From contig CM065382.1 of NCBI GenBank assembly GCA_033060915.1, positions 1,684,501 through 1,748,500 of the forward strand: a DNA stretch of 64,000 nt. The letters run 5' to 3'. The stretch is from Euryodendron excelsum (taxonomy: Eukaryota; Streptophyta; Magnoliopsida; Ericales; Pentaphylacaceae). This document shows, one piece after another, positions 12,606 through 27,346 of this stretch (positions within the stretch are counted from its first letter, which is position 1; each line of letters opens with the position of its first letter). The notes under the pieces were generated by a model, which had not been told where the DNA came from, ran no database searches, and saw only the letters and a list, made by a program, of their open reading frames with translations. The translations under genes were made by a program, and so were the position numbers.

Positions 12606-12736
12606 AATTGTGCAGCGCTTGTAGTGCATTATATCTCTTGAAGTTTTGTTGTTTGAATCTCGGTTCATGCTATGGTAAGACATGTCTTTCATTAGAGCAT
12701 TGGATTGATAAGCTAGCTAGGTTTATAAGTAATAAC

Positions 12737-12738
<2 letters not shown>

Positions 12739-12763
<25 letters not shown>
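12739..12763. repeat. CT microsatellite
   Basis: A simple CT dinucleotide run in non-coding DNA. Confidence 0.9.
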
Positions 12764-12767
<4 letters not shown>

Positions 12768-13424
12768 GCGCTTGTGCAAGTACATATAGGCAGCCCACAG
12801 TAACCTTTCCAATCGTACATTCCTCTGTTATTAAGAAATTTTTACCTTGCATTGATATTATTCAGGTTGTAGAAGGAGTGACTAGTTTGACCGGAGTTGC
12901 AAAAATTATATGTTAACGATGGCCCGCATTATTGTCGGCCAGCCCCAATTGTTGGTTTTCTTTGTTTTTACTTCTTTTGGTTGTCTTTGTATTGGTTTTG
13001 TTTTTGTTGTAGTTTTCCTTAAGGTGCTAGTTTGTATTATGAAGTTGTTTTTGCTCCTTTGGAGGCTTTGTGGAGTCAAGTTTTTGTTCTTTTCTTTATT
13101 TTTTTCAGCTCCTTTGCTGCACAATTACATTACACTAATGTTTTATTTGAAACTTTGATTTTGGGTTATAAAAAAAAAACATAATTAAAAATAAAATAAA
13201 ATTAATTTTTTATTTTATTTTATTTTTTTTTCATCTTTTTATTTTCTCACGAAAAATTTGAGCTCCAAATAGAATATTTAAGAGGAGAAAATATTGTGTA
13301 CAGCAGTGAGATATATATTGAAACTGTGCCAGTACACATAGTACAACTAGTTAGAACAAACCGCATAAATTTTCTTCCAGCAGACAAAACTTAAAAAGTT
13401 AAAACCAACCATATCATGCGACTA

Positions 13425-14703
13425 TCACTCTGCCACGACAACAGCCTCTCCATTGGTCAAATCAGTGGGTCCAGGCTCAGCATCTTCAAAAAGGTTAGCG
13501 ATCCTCTCTACGGGAACCAACGGCATATACGACGACACCGTATAGCCTCTCTCCGCCGTATAGCACACTGCTTGGTTGTACTTCTCGGTCCAGTACGCGG
13601 CGGTGGGGACCATGATCCCCGCCACCTCCGGGAACAAGGGAAGCCGGTTCAGCGAACGCCAGGTCGACGCCGCGTACTGCTCCGCCACTGGCTTGTACTT
13701 GGTGTAGAGTTCCTTAGCCGTGGGTTCGTACTTTGCATATACCGCCTTGGCTATGTTGGCAGCCGTGTCTACCAAACACGCTTGCTGTACCTCCGAAGCC
13801 ACGGCTCGAGCCACGTCGGGAGCCTTCTGAGCTGCCGACGACGCTTGGCAGGAAGCCAGCTTCACAAGCGACGGCACGTGACGGTCCAACTCGATTATCG
13901 ACTCGTTCACCTGCCACTCACGTGAGCAGATAACCCGGCAATTTTGTCATAATCCACACAAAAATAAATAAAATAAAATAATAAAGCACGCAACCGTGCA
14001 TAGTAGAGCTGCATCGGCACTAACATACGCCGATCCGCTTGCTTGCGCCGTGTGCGTAGCATAGAAGCTCAGACAAAAGAGTTTCTAACCTTGCGATCGA
14101 CAAACTTGAGAAGCTCGAAAGGGACGTCGTGGAACTGATCGTAAACCGGTCCGATGACAGTTTTCACGGTGCCTTCGACGGTCTGAACGCCAGGTTTCAG
14201 CGGACCGGAGTTATCCTTGGCGTATTCGTACAAGCTTGAGAAGCAAACAACGACGTAAGTCGCCGCGACTTTGACAAAATCGAGATATTTAAGCCTCTTC
14301 TCGCCATCTTGAACCTTCACAAGAAGCCATAAACAGAAAATTAATATTAAAACCCTAACTTTTCTAATGATCGATACAATATCAAATCACATGTAATATA
14401 AATGAAAATCATTTGTCTAATTCAAAATCTGTATATATGTGCGTGTATGTATGTCCTTGTGCATAATTATCCGAGATAATTCGAAACAAAACCATTTTTG
14501 AAACAGATCTCCATTAAATTGGAGGAAATGATAATAAGTCCCAATTTTTGGTCCCTGCTGTCGACAAAAGAAAGGAACCAAACGACGATGCAAAAAAAGG
14601 ATCATATACACATGAGCATCTATGACTTTCGAACAGCTTCTCTTGAATGAAACGAAACCCTGCTTACCGTCTCAGTAGGCTGTTTGGCTTCCGATTCCGC
14701 CAT
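13425..14703 (-). CDS. REF/SRPP-family small rubber particle / stress-related protein
   Basis: Three exons, 14703-14668 (12 codons), 14314-14090 (75 codons) and 13910-13425, all phase 0 with GT/AG borders, give 248 residues. The [19 protein letters not shown] block, the KYKP/KYEP repeats and the [11 protein letters not shown] block are typical of the rubber elongation factor/SRPP family. These proteins coat lipid or rubber particles and, in plants without rubber, lipid droplets, where they support drought and stress tolerance. The family has no catalytic motif; it relies on amphipathic helices. The first exon starts [11 protein letters not shown], as in many homologues. The exon 3 reading begins VNESIIELD after a CAG acceptor. 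A perfect ABRE lies ~200 bp upstream of the ATG. Presence of this family alone does not mean the plant makes rubber. Confidence 0.92.
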
Positions 14704-14847
14704 TTTAGGTCCGTTTGAAAAAGCTTCGCAACTTAGCAAATCCTTATTCTCTGCCGATTTGATTGAGAAACAAAGAGATTTATGCAGTAGAATCAGTAGG
14801 TCCGTAACTCTTCGAATGAAACTTCGAGGGTCGCATCGACCTCCGCT

Positions 14848-14912
14848 TTTAAAGAGGTTCCCAATACTTCGGAAAGAAATCTAGGGCTAAGTTCAGACTT
14901 TCTGCCACGTGT
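14848..14912 (-). promoter_or_regulatory. Promoter elements of the SRPP gene: ABRE/G-box and TATA-like box
   Basis: Read on the gene's strand, GACACGTGGCA (CACGTG core at 14906-14911) is a textbook ABA-responsive element, about 205 bp before the ATG. A TTTAAA TATA-like box lies near 14850. Together they predict ABA or osmotic-stress induction; this is inferred from sequence only. Confidence 0.55.
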
Positions 14913-14924
14913 CGTGTGATGGTG

Positions 14925-17860
14925 GGCGGTGGGTCCAAGGCTCAAGTTTAACCTTATGATAGGTTAGATTAATTCTAAACTTATTTCAAATTGGCCAGCG
15001 AGCATTAGCGAGTAAGTTAGGAAAATAGTTCAATGGTTAGGTATTATTGAGTACTCGATGATAATTTTTATTAAATGTGAATATGTGGTGTTTTTATTTA
15101 TCAGCAATATAACTATATGAGTCAGTGGAGTAGTGAAGAAATTTTTAAAAAAATATCTTATAAGCTTTTGTTGTGTGCTATTTTTTCTTTAAAAACTTTC
15201 TATTATTGCATTAGTTCATGTTGCTGGGGTATTTACACATCACATGCTACCATTTGATAGAAATTACAATCGAGTGCTCAGTACTACTTGACGACTAAAC
15301 TTTTTTTCTACCCCATGGGGGTGTTGAAGAAATATCTAATTAAATATGTATAAAAATTCAATCAAAGTGATGGAAAGTGATATTTTATAATTAAGAGTTA
15401 TTAAATTTTTGTTTTAACATGAACAATTTTTATTAAATTACATTATTTTGGTTTTAACATGAACAATTTTTATTAAATTAAATTATTTTAGTAATAAGTT
15501 ATTTATAAATTTTTTAGATTGTATAACGTTATCCATTTAAATTTCATATTTTATAATAGTTTATACAGTTACACAAAACATGTTCCGCTTAATAAATACC
15601 CTAATTTCTTGTGGCTGAGGACTTAAAATTTGTGCTTATCGCGTCTCTATCTCATTGATTCCATTGGGCCCGTTTTTACGTTTGGTTTGTTGGTGGCTGG
15701 TTGTTGGTTAATGAATGGTAACCCCGATTGGGCTTTTCTCATTCATGTAGCAATGTCAATCCGGCCTAGCCCGGACAGTGACTCGCTGGACTTGGGCTCG
15801 GCTTTTGCTAAGCTTTGAGTTGGGCCGGGCTAACATTAGAAGTGAAATGCTCAAGCCTAGCTTACGGCAGGCTCAGACTTGAACTTTTGGGCAGGCTTGA
15901 CGGGCTTTTGGGTGGTCTTGGTTAATTTTTTTTTTTTACATTTTAGTTTTTAAGTTTAATTTTAGTTTTATAAATTAGTAATTAATAAATATTAATCAAC
16001 AATGGCTAAAACTAAGTTAAAGAATTAGTCAACTTATAGAACTCAGACAAAAAGATATAAATGATTAAAATTATAAAGTATTAATTAATGTAAATTTATA
16101 TAAACTATTAATTATATAAAAAATATATATTCTAATTAATAATTAATAATCAATAATGATTAAACTACATGCTATGGTGAAGTATCTCAATCACAAAAAG
16201 AGAGAGTATGTGGTACTCGTACACTGTACAGACATACAATTTCATGTGTTTTTTATTATTTCAAATTAATTATCTGAGCAGACTCAAAACTTCTCTCTTC
16301 TTTCTTTATTGTGGGATGTGAAAGGGTTTTTGTTTTCTTTGACTAGTGTAATCTTAAAAGTAATGTGGTAGCCTGGTTACCATAAAGAAGTGTGTTTTTT
16401 TTTTTTTGTTTACTATAAGGCGCGTTTAGAGGTTCGACCAATTATTCTCTCATGCTCCTACGAATCTTTGAATAACAAATTGCTTAGGGAATAATTTTTT
16501 GTACCTTTTTTGTCCGGATACCCTTCAAGCTCATTTTCAATTGGCTTTCTAGATTTTTCAAATCTGTGACACCCAAGCTATAAAGTTGTTCTCCCATCAA
16601 TTGCCTGAAATTGGTAACACAGTGGAACCAGTTTATACTTTATTGCATTGTAAGGTTATGTAATTGGCTAAATTTTATGATAAGTCTTATTTAATGTGAT
16701 TTGGGGATTTGAGTTATCAATCACATGCATTTGGAAAGGATTTGAAATTTATTTATGCAACGCTCATGCTATGAGAGCCTTGTATGATACATATTGATTT
16801 ATGAAGGGAACTTCGAGAGATGTCGCTAGATTTCGAGGGCAATACAGTGCACTAGTTACAAATCAAGATATCGCAGGATCCATGAGGGATCTTGAGAGCA
16901 AAAATAGTGAGCATGCAAATTGGACACGACCTCGCGGGATGTCATCGGTAAAAACAGTGAGCTTGCCAGAAATATGGGATTGAGTTTGCAGGTTTTCGAG
17001 GGATTGAGCTGCACCTCGCAGGATCGAGATGCGTGAAATCTAAATTATTGGGAATCGCGCCGCTAAGAGTTTTGCGCTTATTTAAAACCCAGCACACTTT
17101 CCCAAACCTGATTTGAGCCACCGCTATTAAAAATACCTAGAGAGAAGTATTTTTCATTTTTTCAAGAGTTTAGACACGTGTCGTAGCAACAATCTTTTTC
17201 AACCAAATTGAAGAGATCGAGAGTCTTGAAGAAGTTCAAGACGCCAAATCCGTTTTAAGGGGATTTGAACGGTGATCAAGCACGGTGACAGTGAATCATG
17301 GATACAAGCAAGATTCAGACTAAGTCAAACTTATAAAAATTTTACGAAAAAAAAAATATAAGTAAAATTAAACTTATAAAGTATTGATTAATATAAATCT
17401 ATATAAACTATTAATTATATAAAAATATACTATTAGTTATAAATTTATAATTTGAATGGTCCTAGGATCGAGTTTTTTGAGCGGGTCTTAGGCCGGGCTT
17501 AAGACTACCAAAGATAAAGCCTAAGCCCAACCATAAAAAAATTAGGCTGAACTTTGGCCCGATAAACCTGAGTCGGGCTTTAGCAACCCACGAGCCTTGA
17601 GCCATCGTGCACTCGCCGATCCACTTTGCTTCTGCGCTCCGCGTGCGGTTCTTTCGTTGATAAATACAATCATATTTATAGAAAATGCCAAAACAGATAA
17701 TTAAAAATGGCTGCACAACAATATTTTTTCATAAGCGAAAAATAAAATTGTAAGGTGATGTATTAATCTCTCACATAAAAAAACTAGTTTAATCTTGTGA
17801 AAGTTGTGCACCATAAGAAAAAAATAAAATAGCCTCCCCAACTTTGCTATTCATGATAAG
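14925..17860. other. Intergenic repeat region
   Basis: No gene recognised. An exact tandem 40-mer (15411-15490) is followed by two GC-richer blocks of GGGCTT/GGCCGGGC words (about 15740-15925 and 17460-17600). These flank AT-rich DNA. About 60 bp of this AT-rich sequence is repeated in the same orientation at 16066-16133 and 17368-17431, enclosing ~1.2 kb. That interval contains a promoter-like TTATTTAAAACCC near 17080 and might be a decayed LTR or other insertion, but I could not define its ends. Confidence 0.45.
15411..15490. repeat. 40-bp tandem repeat, two units
   Basis: The 30-bp string beginning GTTTTAACATGAACAA recurs exactly after 40 bp, and the 10-bp spacers (CATTATTTTG and AATTATTTTA) are near-identical. 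This is a recent local duplication in AT-rich DNA. Confidence 0.85.
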
Positions 17861-18465
17861 TGTGGGGCAATGGTTTGCAGCTCAACTCATATGGTTAGGC
17901 TCAATCTACATTAATTAAAATTAGGTTGCTTGGCAGCCCAAACTCAGCACTAAAGAGTAGCCCAGCCAAGTCGCTGACCTTGGCCCAAACCGTGACAGGA
18001 GAGTCCAAACTGTTAACAGTCTCAGAGCATTAAATACGGAGTTGACCCGCATTTAATGCGCCAACGGCTCCCCACGCGACGTCGACCTTAACGTCCAATT
18101 AGCCGGATTCTTCAACGACGGTAAGGCAAACTCTGCATGCAATCAGTCGGTGCCAAATGATGATGCCTATCCAAAAAGTCATGATGATCTGCTGGTAGGT
18201 TAACGGCAAAACACTCCATCGATTACACTATAAATACCCAAGTCATCAAGAGCCAAATATGGACAACTGACTCCAAGTATACACAACTTTCATTCATTCT
18301 ACTCTTGATTAAGTTTACTAATTTAATCGTCGAAGTGAGATCGGCCCAACAAGGATCGATCCATTTTAACTTTTTTTTTTTTTGCAGAGAGTTTGGACTT
18401 ATCAACGTAAGCTTGAGTGTTCGGCCCAGCCTTCCCAAAAAATCTCACTTATAATAAATTTATCA
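17861..18465 (+). mobile_element. Solo LTR-like repeat, copy 1
   Basis: About 605 bp starting TGTGGGG and ending near CA, closely related along its whole length to 62465-63072 and, inverted, to 61797-62404. Shared landmarks in order are a GAGCATTAAAT block, GCGGCTCC, CGGATTCTTCAACGAC, the TATA box TATAAATA (18229-18236) and GATCGGCCCA. The TG...CA ends, length and promoter in the middle are what an LTR has. No internal retrotransposon genes, primer-binding site or clear 5-bp duplication are visible, so it is probably a solo or truncated LTR. Confidence 0.65.
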
Positions 18466-18963
18466 TCTAACTTAATCTCGGTGAAATAGATATCTATATC
18501 TCATGATTACAATGATTAAAATTTATTTTAAATTTAATTTAATAAATAAATAAATCAAGTTTGTACTTATTTTAACATCAGTTTGTCTTTTCAATCTATT
18601 TTCTTCTATATGATTTCCAATCTTTGGATCAACTATTTTTTTGAATTTGTGAAATGCCAGTCCATTCAAAACATGTAAACTTCATGTATTATATGAACAA
18701 TAACTAATCATAATAGAACATAAAACGAGATCGAATTTAATACTTCATGCTTAACACAAAAGTGAGCCGACTACTAGACCACCTCTTGTAGTTAGTTTTT
18801 AAGTATTGAACAATTCATTAATCGCCTTGCCAATTAGTTTGCAGACCTAAATTTGGTCCTTCCATGTATAATATAATAAAATATAATAAATAAAAGAATA
18901 CCATAAGTTTTTTCTAAAAATCGTACTGTGCAATTGGTAAATCAGAGAACTCATGGGTAAAAC

Positions 18964-19458
18964 CTGTGGTGGAGCCAAAAAATTTATAACAGGGGCATCC
19001 ATTATTACAAACTCAATTTCTTTCTCTAATTAACAATAAGGCACCTAACTCCCCTATATATGTATAGTGTACAAATAATACTATCCTTCTCAAATGATTT
19101 TTTAGGCACTTTTACAATTAAAAGTCATTATTATGAGAGTTTTGTTTTAAAGTAAGGGACTTAAATTTAACCCGATCACTTTGTATAGAATTTGTTATGA
19201 ATTTTTTTACATGTATAGCATTGCTCATAAATTACATAAATTTTTATATAATATATAAAATGAATTTTGAATTTCTAAAATTTTAAGTAAAATAAAAATT
19301 TTAACTAGTTATGGGAGCATTTGGATTTAGGGGATAAATTGACAAAAGTTTCTAAATTTGTGGGAGCATTTAGAAATTGTTAGGTGATAAAATGACAATT
19401 TTTAAAAAAATTATAGGTCAAAATATAATGTTTGAAAAGTTGAGGGGAAGCTCCGCCT
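18964..19458. mobile_element. Short terminal-inverted-repeat element abutting the AlkB-like gene
   Basis: It begins CTGTGGTGGAGCCAAAAAAT and ends AAGCTCCGCCTCT; the ends are imperfect inverted repeats around GGYGGAGCY. The flanks both read GGGTA, a possible 5-bp target duplication. The inside is AT-rich and non-coding. Fragments with the same type of end (AGAGCCAGAAAT or GATCCGCCC) occur near 35990, 55690, 60390 and 61380. The right edge is only ~100 bp from the start codon at 19559, so the element probably forms part of that promoter. Confidence 0.45.
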
Positions 19459-19558
19459 CTGGGTAGAATACAGCAGTAGAAGAGAGAAGAAGAAGAAGAA
19501 GAGTCGGCGGAAGCGGGGCCTTGATCGGCTGAAGAAAGCCCGGAGACTTCGCAGACAA

Positions 19559-23216
<3,658 letters not shown>

Positions 23217-23858
23217 AATGCCATCACATTTGGGCATTCTGTCGGCGTATGCGAACATCAAATGGAGCATGTAATGAGGGATAGCAGACCATATGGTATG
23301 ATGTTAAGATTGGAGCTGCCAAAACTGAGCCCTGCAGGAAGTGGGGAGCCGGCGATTCTTTATATTATTAAAAAAGAATACAAAATAAAAAATTCCAAAT
23401 ACTTCTCTTTTCCTTTTATATTATTTTATTTTTCACTCTTACCAACCAAATTTTTATCTTTATTTTTTCACCAAATTCTTAATCCAAAAGATGATAATAG
23501 GGACAAGTAGTTTTGGTATAAAAGCAGCAATGGTCTTTCTTTAGTTGTATATTTATTGCGTAAAAAGATGATAAAAATATTAAATGCAGTATAAAAAAGA
23601 ATTATGTAGTAACTGCGTTAAAAAAAAACAGAACCTGTGCTTTCCATAATATAAAATCTTTACAATCTGCAACATAATTACAACACAGACCCTACCATTT
23701 TTCTTTCTTCCCCTCTAATTATTTATTTTAGCTACGCAACAACAATGGTTTGATTCAAACCATTTAAAGCTCGCACCCTACCGTTAAAAAACTGTTTTAC
23801 AGAGCATTACTTACACGAGAACTCGTCACACGACTCACTCACTCACTCACTCACAAGT

Positions 23859-24434
23859 TCACAAGCACAAAAGCTTAAGATTTAAACTGATCACAAACCC
23901 GGCCCATATCACACAAAGCATAACCAGGTCGCCGGCAATCGGATTCACCTCCTTGAAGATCCGAGAACAGCCAGCCAGAGCCCCCAACATCGCCACGCTC
24001 ACCAATAGCCCCATCCAAATCGCGTCCATCCCGAACACAATCGGGTCCCAGGCCAGACTCAGCGCCAGATAGCACATGAAGAAGGCCAGTGCAATCGGAT
24101 TCCGATGAAACCCGCCTTCCGCCCAGACCAGCCAAGCTGAGAGCCCCATGAGGGAAGCCGACCCCACGGCGATCGCGTGTAGGAGCCACGGCGACGGGAA
24201 CCCAGAGGAGGGCTTAGCCGAGGCCAGGTGGGCATAACTAAACAAGGCCAGGTGGAGAGAGACGGGGATTGCGACTGCTACGGCCAATGACCGGAGCCCA
24301 CGTCTCGCCATGGCTGTCCTCCTCTGTCTTCTTCCTTTGTTGTTGTTGTTGTTGTTGTTGTAGTTGTCATTGTTTTTCGTGGTGTCAACGTTGGGTTCGT
24401 CTGTGGTTCGTTGTCGGACGTTTTCGGACTCCAT
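23859..24434 (-). CDS. TSPO: TSPO, tryptophan-rich sensory protein / translocator protein (TspO/MBR family)
   Basis: A single exon of 191 residues, normal for plant TSPO (Arabidopsis 196). Plant TSPO is an ER/Golgi five-helix membrane protein that binds porphyrins. It is induced by ABA and salt and triggers autophagic removal of itself and of aquaporin PIP2;7. Visible here are the plant-specific hydrophilic N-terminus with a poly-Asn run (about residues 22-32, coded by a GTT repeat on the plus strand) and RRGLRSLAVAVAIPV. Further on come PSPWLLH, GLSAWLVWAEGGFH (about 97-110) with the conserved W/E region, and LAWDPIVFGM. Five hydrophobic segments follow residue 45. A second Met at residue 42 lies at the junction where shorter forms start in bacteria, but the plant extension makes the upstream ATG more likely. 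Confidence 0.93.
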   Translation of the reverse strand: MESENVRQRTTDEPNVDTTKNNDNYNNNNNNNKGRRQRRTAMARRGLRSLAVAVAIPVSLHLALFSYAHLASAKPSSGFPSPWLLHAIAVGSASLMGLSAWLVWAEGGFHRNPIALAFFMCYLALSLAWDPIVFGMDAIWMGLLVSVAMLGALAGCSRIFKEVNPIAGDLVMLCVIWAGFVISLNLKLLCL

Positions 24435-24524
24435 GAAAGAATTTCAGACAGACAAAAGTTTGAGAGAGAGAGAGAGGGAGCAAAGAGATGAAGATAGCTT
24501 ATAGTCCAGGAATTTCAGGTGGGT

Positions 24525-24633
24525 CTTTATAGAGGGGAACGTGGTTTTCGGGCTGCCTTGTTCGGTGGTTCTGGTGGAAGAGTGACACGTGGTTGGAGAG
24601 GTGGCCAGCGATGTACGATATACGTACACGTGG
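24525..24633 (-). promoter_or_regulatory. TSPO promoter: TATA box and two ABRE/G-box elements
   Basis: On the minus strand a TATAAAG box (24525-24531) lies ~91 bp before the ATG. Two ACACGTGG words (24585-24592 and 24626-24633 as read on the plus strand), each with a CACGTG core, lie ~150 and ~190 bp upstream. Paired ABREs near a TATA box fit the known ABA and salt induction of plant TSPO. A GA/CT run (24463-24479) is in the leader. Confidence 0.65.
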
Positions 24634-24839
24634 GTGGAACACACCGCCACCGATGCCTGAGGATTTGGGGAAGGCGAAAGGTCTCGGGTTTTCTTTCCCA
24701 ATCTATCTTTGCTGACGTGGATTTTATGATGTGGGTTCCTGAAACAGTTACACGTTTAGAAATAGGAAAATTTATTCCAGCTACCTCAACACTCCTCCCC
24801 AATCAAATCTTATATTAAGTAAGAAAAAATTATCCCACT

Positions 24840-27280
24840 GACTGTGAGTCTGTGACGACTCATATAACTCTTTTTTCTTAAAATAAAAAAAAAAATCTTA
24901 ACCATTTGCTCCTTTATTTATTTTTATTTTGAGTTAATTACAAGCACATCTCTTTAATTATGACTTAGTATTACTATGCCCTTCTAAACTTTAAAACATA
25001 AGAAATAGACCATTTTTATTACCAATTTGTATCAATCAACTCCTCTTGTTAGCAATTCGTTAGAAAAATTGATAAAAAATTGTTATTTGACTTGTACATG
25101 TTCATAAAAGTATAGTTTATACCTAAATTAATCTTTTCTTGTTATAATAATTGCATAATAATCGAAATGTCTCTTGAAATGACATATAAATATAAGAACA
25201 ATATAAAGGGTATTTCAGTTATTAGATAATTATTACAAATAAATAATATAATTTAGGTATAAAATTAACTTTTATGAACATGTGCAAGTTATATGATAAA
25301 TTTTCATCTATTTTCTTAACTAATTGCTAATATATTGTTAACAGAAGGGATTGATTGATACAAATTGATAGTTCAAGGGGTCAACTTGTTATGTTTTAGA
25401 GTTTAGAGAGATATAGTGATATTGAGTCATAGTTTAAAGAGTGTACTTGTAATTCACCCTTTTATTTTCGCCAGCAACCATATAGTTGCCGCATGTTCTG
25501 CTCATTTATTTAATTTTAGTAGCATCAAAGGCCTGTTAAAAATTATTATCTTACAATATAAGTGGGTTCTAATGAATAATGACTAAAACTCTTTTAAGTT
25601 TGTTTTGGTGACAGTAGGAGAAATGTTTTATGATCTGTTTTTGGCAAATGGGGAGCGATTTATTTTCAAAAAGCTACAATTTAATTGCATAATTCAACAA
25701 AGGTCAATAAAAACTCACACCTTTATGTGTGTATATTTACTTTTTTTTGTTTGTAACGGTCAAGTATAGATATTTGGGCTACCTTATACGCATTTTACTT
25801 AAGTGGACCACATAATATGAACTATACAATCCTTCTTTTAGAAACAAAATGGGTAGATTTCATGCCCTTTAATGGATACACCATTAAGGAGCTCCATTTA
25901 CATATCACCATTGAAAGTTGAAGCTTTTATCTCCACCACCCTCTTGCCAATTGTGTTGTACATACTGAAACCAAAAAGATTTTGTCATCCTTAATTTAGA
26001 AATTTTGCATAGTACACAATCCTAATTTATGAATAATTGAAAAATTTTAAGTAAAAAAATAATAACTCTTGTTTATTAAGTACTATTTTCATTATAATTT
26101 TTGCTTTATTTTATATTTAATGGGTTACTATTATAAAACTTCAATGGGGTCAAGTTTTGCTGGATTGTGTCAAGTAACTTAAGTTAGTACTGATTATTAT
26201 CACTATTATGCGCACCATCTCCTTTAACATGCGCCGTATGGGTGGGACTAACAAATTTTTAGTATTAAATATGTAACTTAAGTTAGTATTATTATTACCA
26301 CTAAGGTTTAAGTATTATAATGTGTGATGCACTAAAGTAATACTTAGATTTGTATTCATATTAATCTTCCCAAAGTTGCAAATGCAAGTGAGTATAAGCC
26401 AAAAAGCTTAGCTTATAACAAAAACAGCCAAATCCAAAATTTGAAGTTCAAATTTGAAACGCGATTGAGGGAAATGGTGGGCCAATCTGCTACCTTAGAA
26501 AAAAGTGTACTTCAGTGCGTCTGTTCGGAGCTTGAATTTTGAGCACACATGGCGCTGGCTCTGGTTAAGGTTTCACTTTTAGTATTTTTAATTTACCAAA
26601 ATGCCCACTGCTTTTCTGATTGGAACTCACCGAAAGGAGAGGCAAATTATAAAAAAAGTGTTTTTCTTTTTATGTTTAATTTTGTAAAGGAAAATAATAA
26701 GCAAGTAGAAGGAAAATATTTTTGAGAGAAAACAGAATCAACAGGTGATTTTTTTTTTGCTGGGCCATAATCAACAGGTGATTAGTGAAGAAAGAAACAT
26801 ATTTAATTTTTCTTTTCTTTTACAAGTTCCAAACAGGCTTGAAGCTGGCAAAATTGCCACCGTACGATGCTACCCATAGATTACCAAAGTAGAATATGAA
26901 GTGGGAATTACAGTGAATTTTGTTGTTGTATAAAAAGAAATTAAATTTGTTTCTTTTGAGTAAAAAGAGTTTAATTTTTAAAAAAAAAAAAATTTAATTT
27001 TGATGATTTGATTAGGAACTAGCATTAAAAAATTAATCAATATCAATGTGATATGAGCTCTTGGTATTTGGACGTTTGGCAGCCAGCACAGGAAGGATTA
27101 AAAAAAAACATTTGAAAAAAGAAAAGGAATAGCTGTTGTCAATCTAAAAGGGCTTTTACCAAATACAAAACCATGTTGAAGAATGATTTCGTGTATGGGT
27201 AGTATAGTCATTTTAACATTTCGCTAGAATTCTATTTGTCTGTATTTAGGTCATTTTCCTCGCTTCCGTATTTAGGTCAT
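24840..27280. other. Intergenic between TSPO and HSBP
   Basis: AT-rich, with no gene seen. It contains the long foldback element at 24931-25459 (listed separately) and a short direct repeat around TAACTTAAGTTAGTA near 26175 and 26275. Confidence 0.6.
24931..25459. mobile_element. Mutator-like foldback MITE with 9-bp target duplication
   Basis: The left end GAGTTAATTACAAGCACATC pairs with the inverted right end, which reads GGGTGAATTACAAGTACACT on the opposite strand. The two ~250-bp arms can be matched almost to the centre near 25190, for example through CAATTTGTATCAATCAA and CATGTTCATAAAAGT. Both flanks read TTTTATTTT (24922-24930 and 25460-25468). Long terminal inverted repeats with a 9-bp duplication are the hallmark of Mutator-type elements. 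It has no coding capacity. The flanking sequence is low-complexity, so the duplication could be partly chance. Confidence 0.7.
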
Positions 27281-27346
27281 TGTTGAGAGAGAGCGAGTGG
27301 GAGAGAGAGAGGGAGAGGGGGCAAAGCATTGATTCACCAGCAAAGA

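Larger units (their letters stand above)
11875..13420. other. Downstream of TOC159; no further gene seen
   Basis: It probably contains the TOC159 3' UTR followed by intergenic DNA. The open frames here are short and low in complexity, one rich in Phe/Val from T-rich DNA. A tandem duplication (12552-12605) and a CT run (12739-12763) are listed separately. Confidence 0.55.

Noticed and set aside
13416..13925. 169-codon plus-strand frame
   Set aside because: Antisense shadow of SRPP exon 3, whose minus-strand reading is a clear family match.
16560..17300. Full solo LTR starting TGTGACACCC
   Set aside because: Neither a matching CA end nor a target duplication could be located, so it is noted only as a possible insertion.
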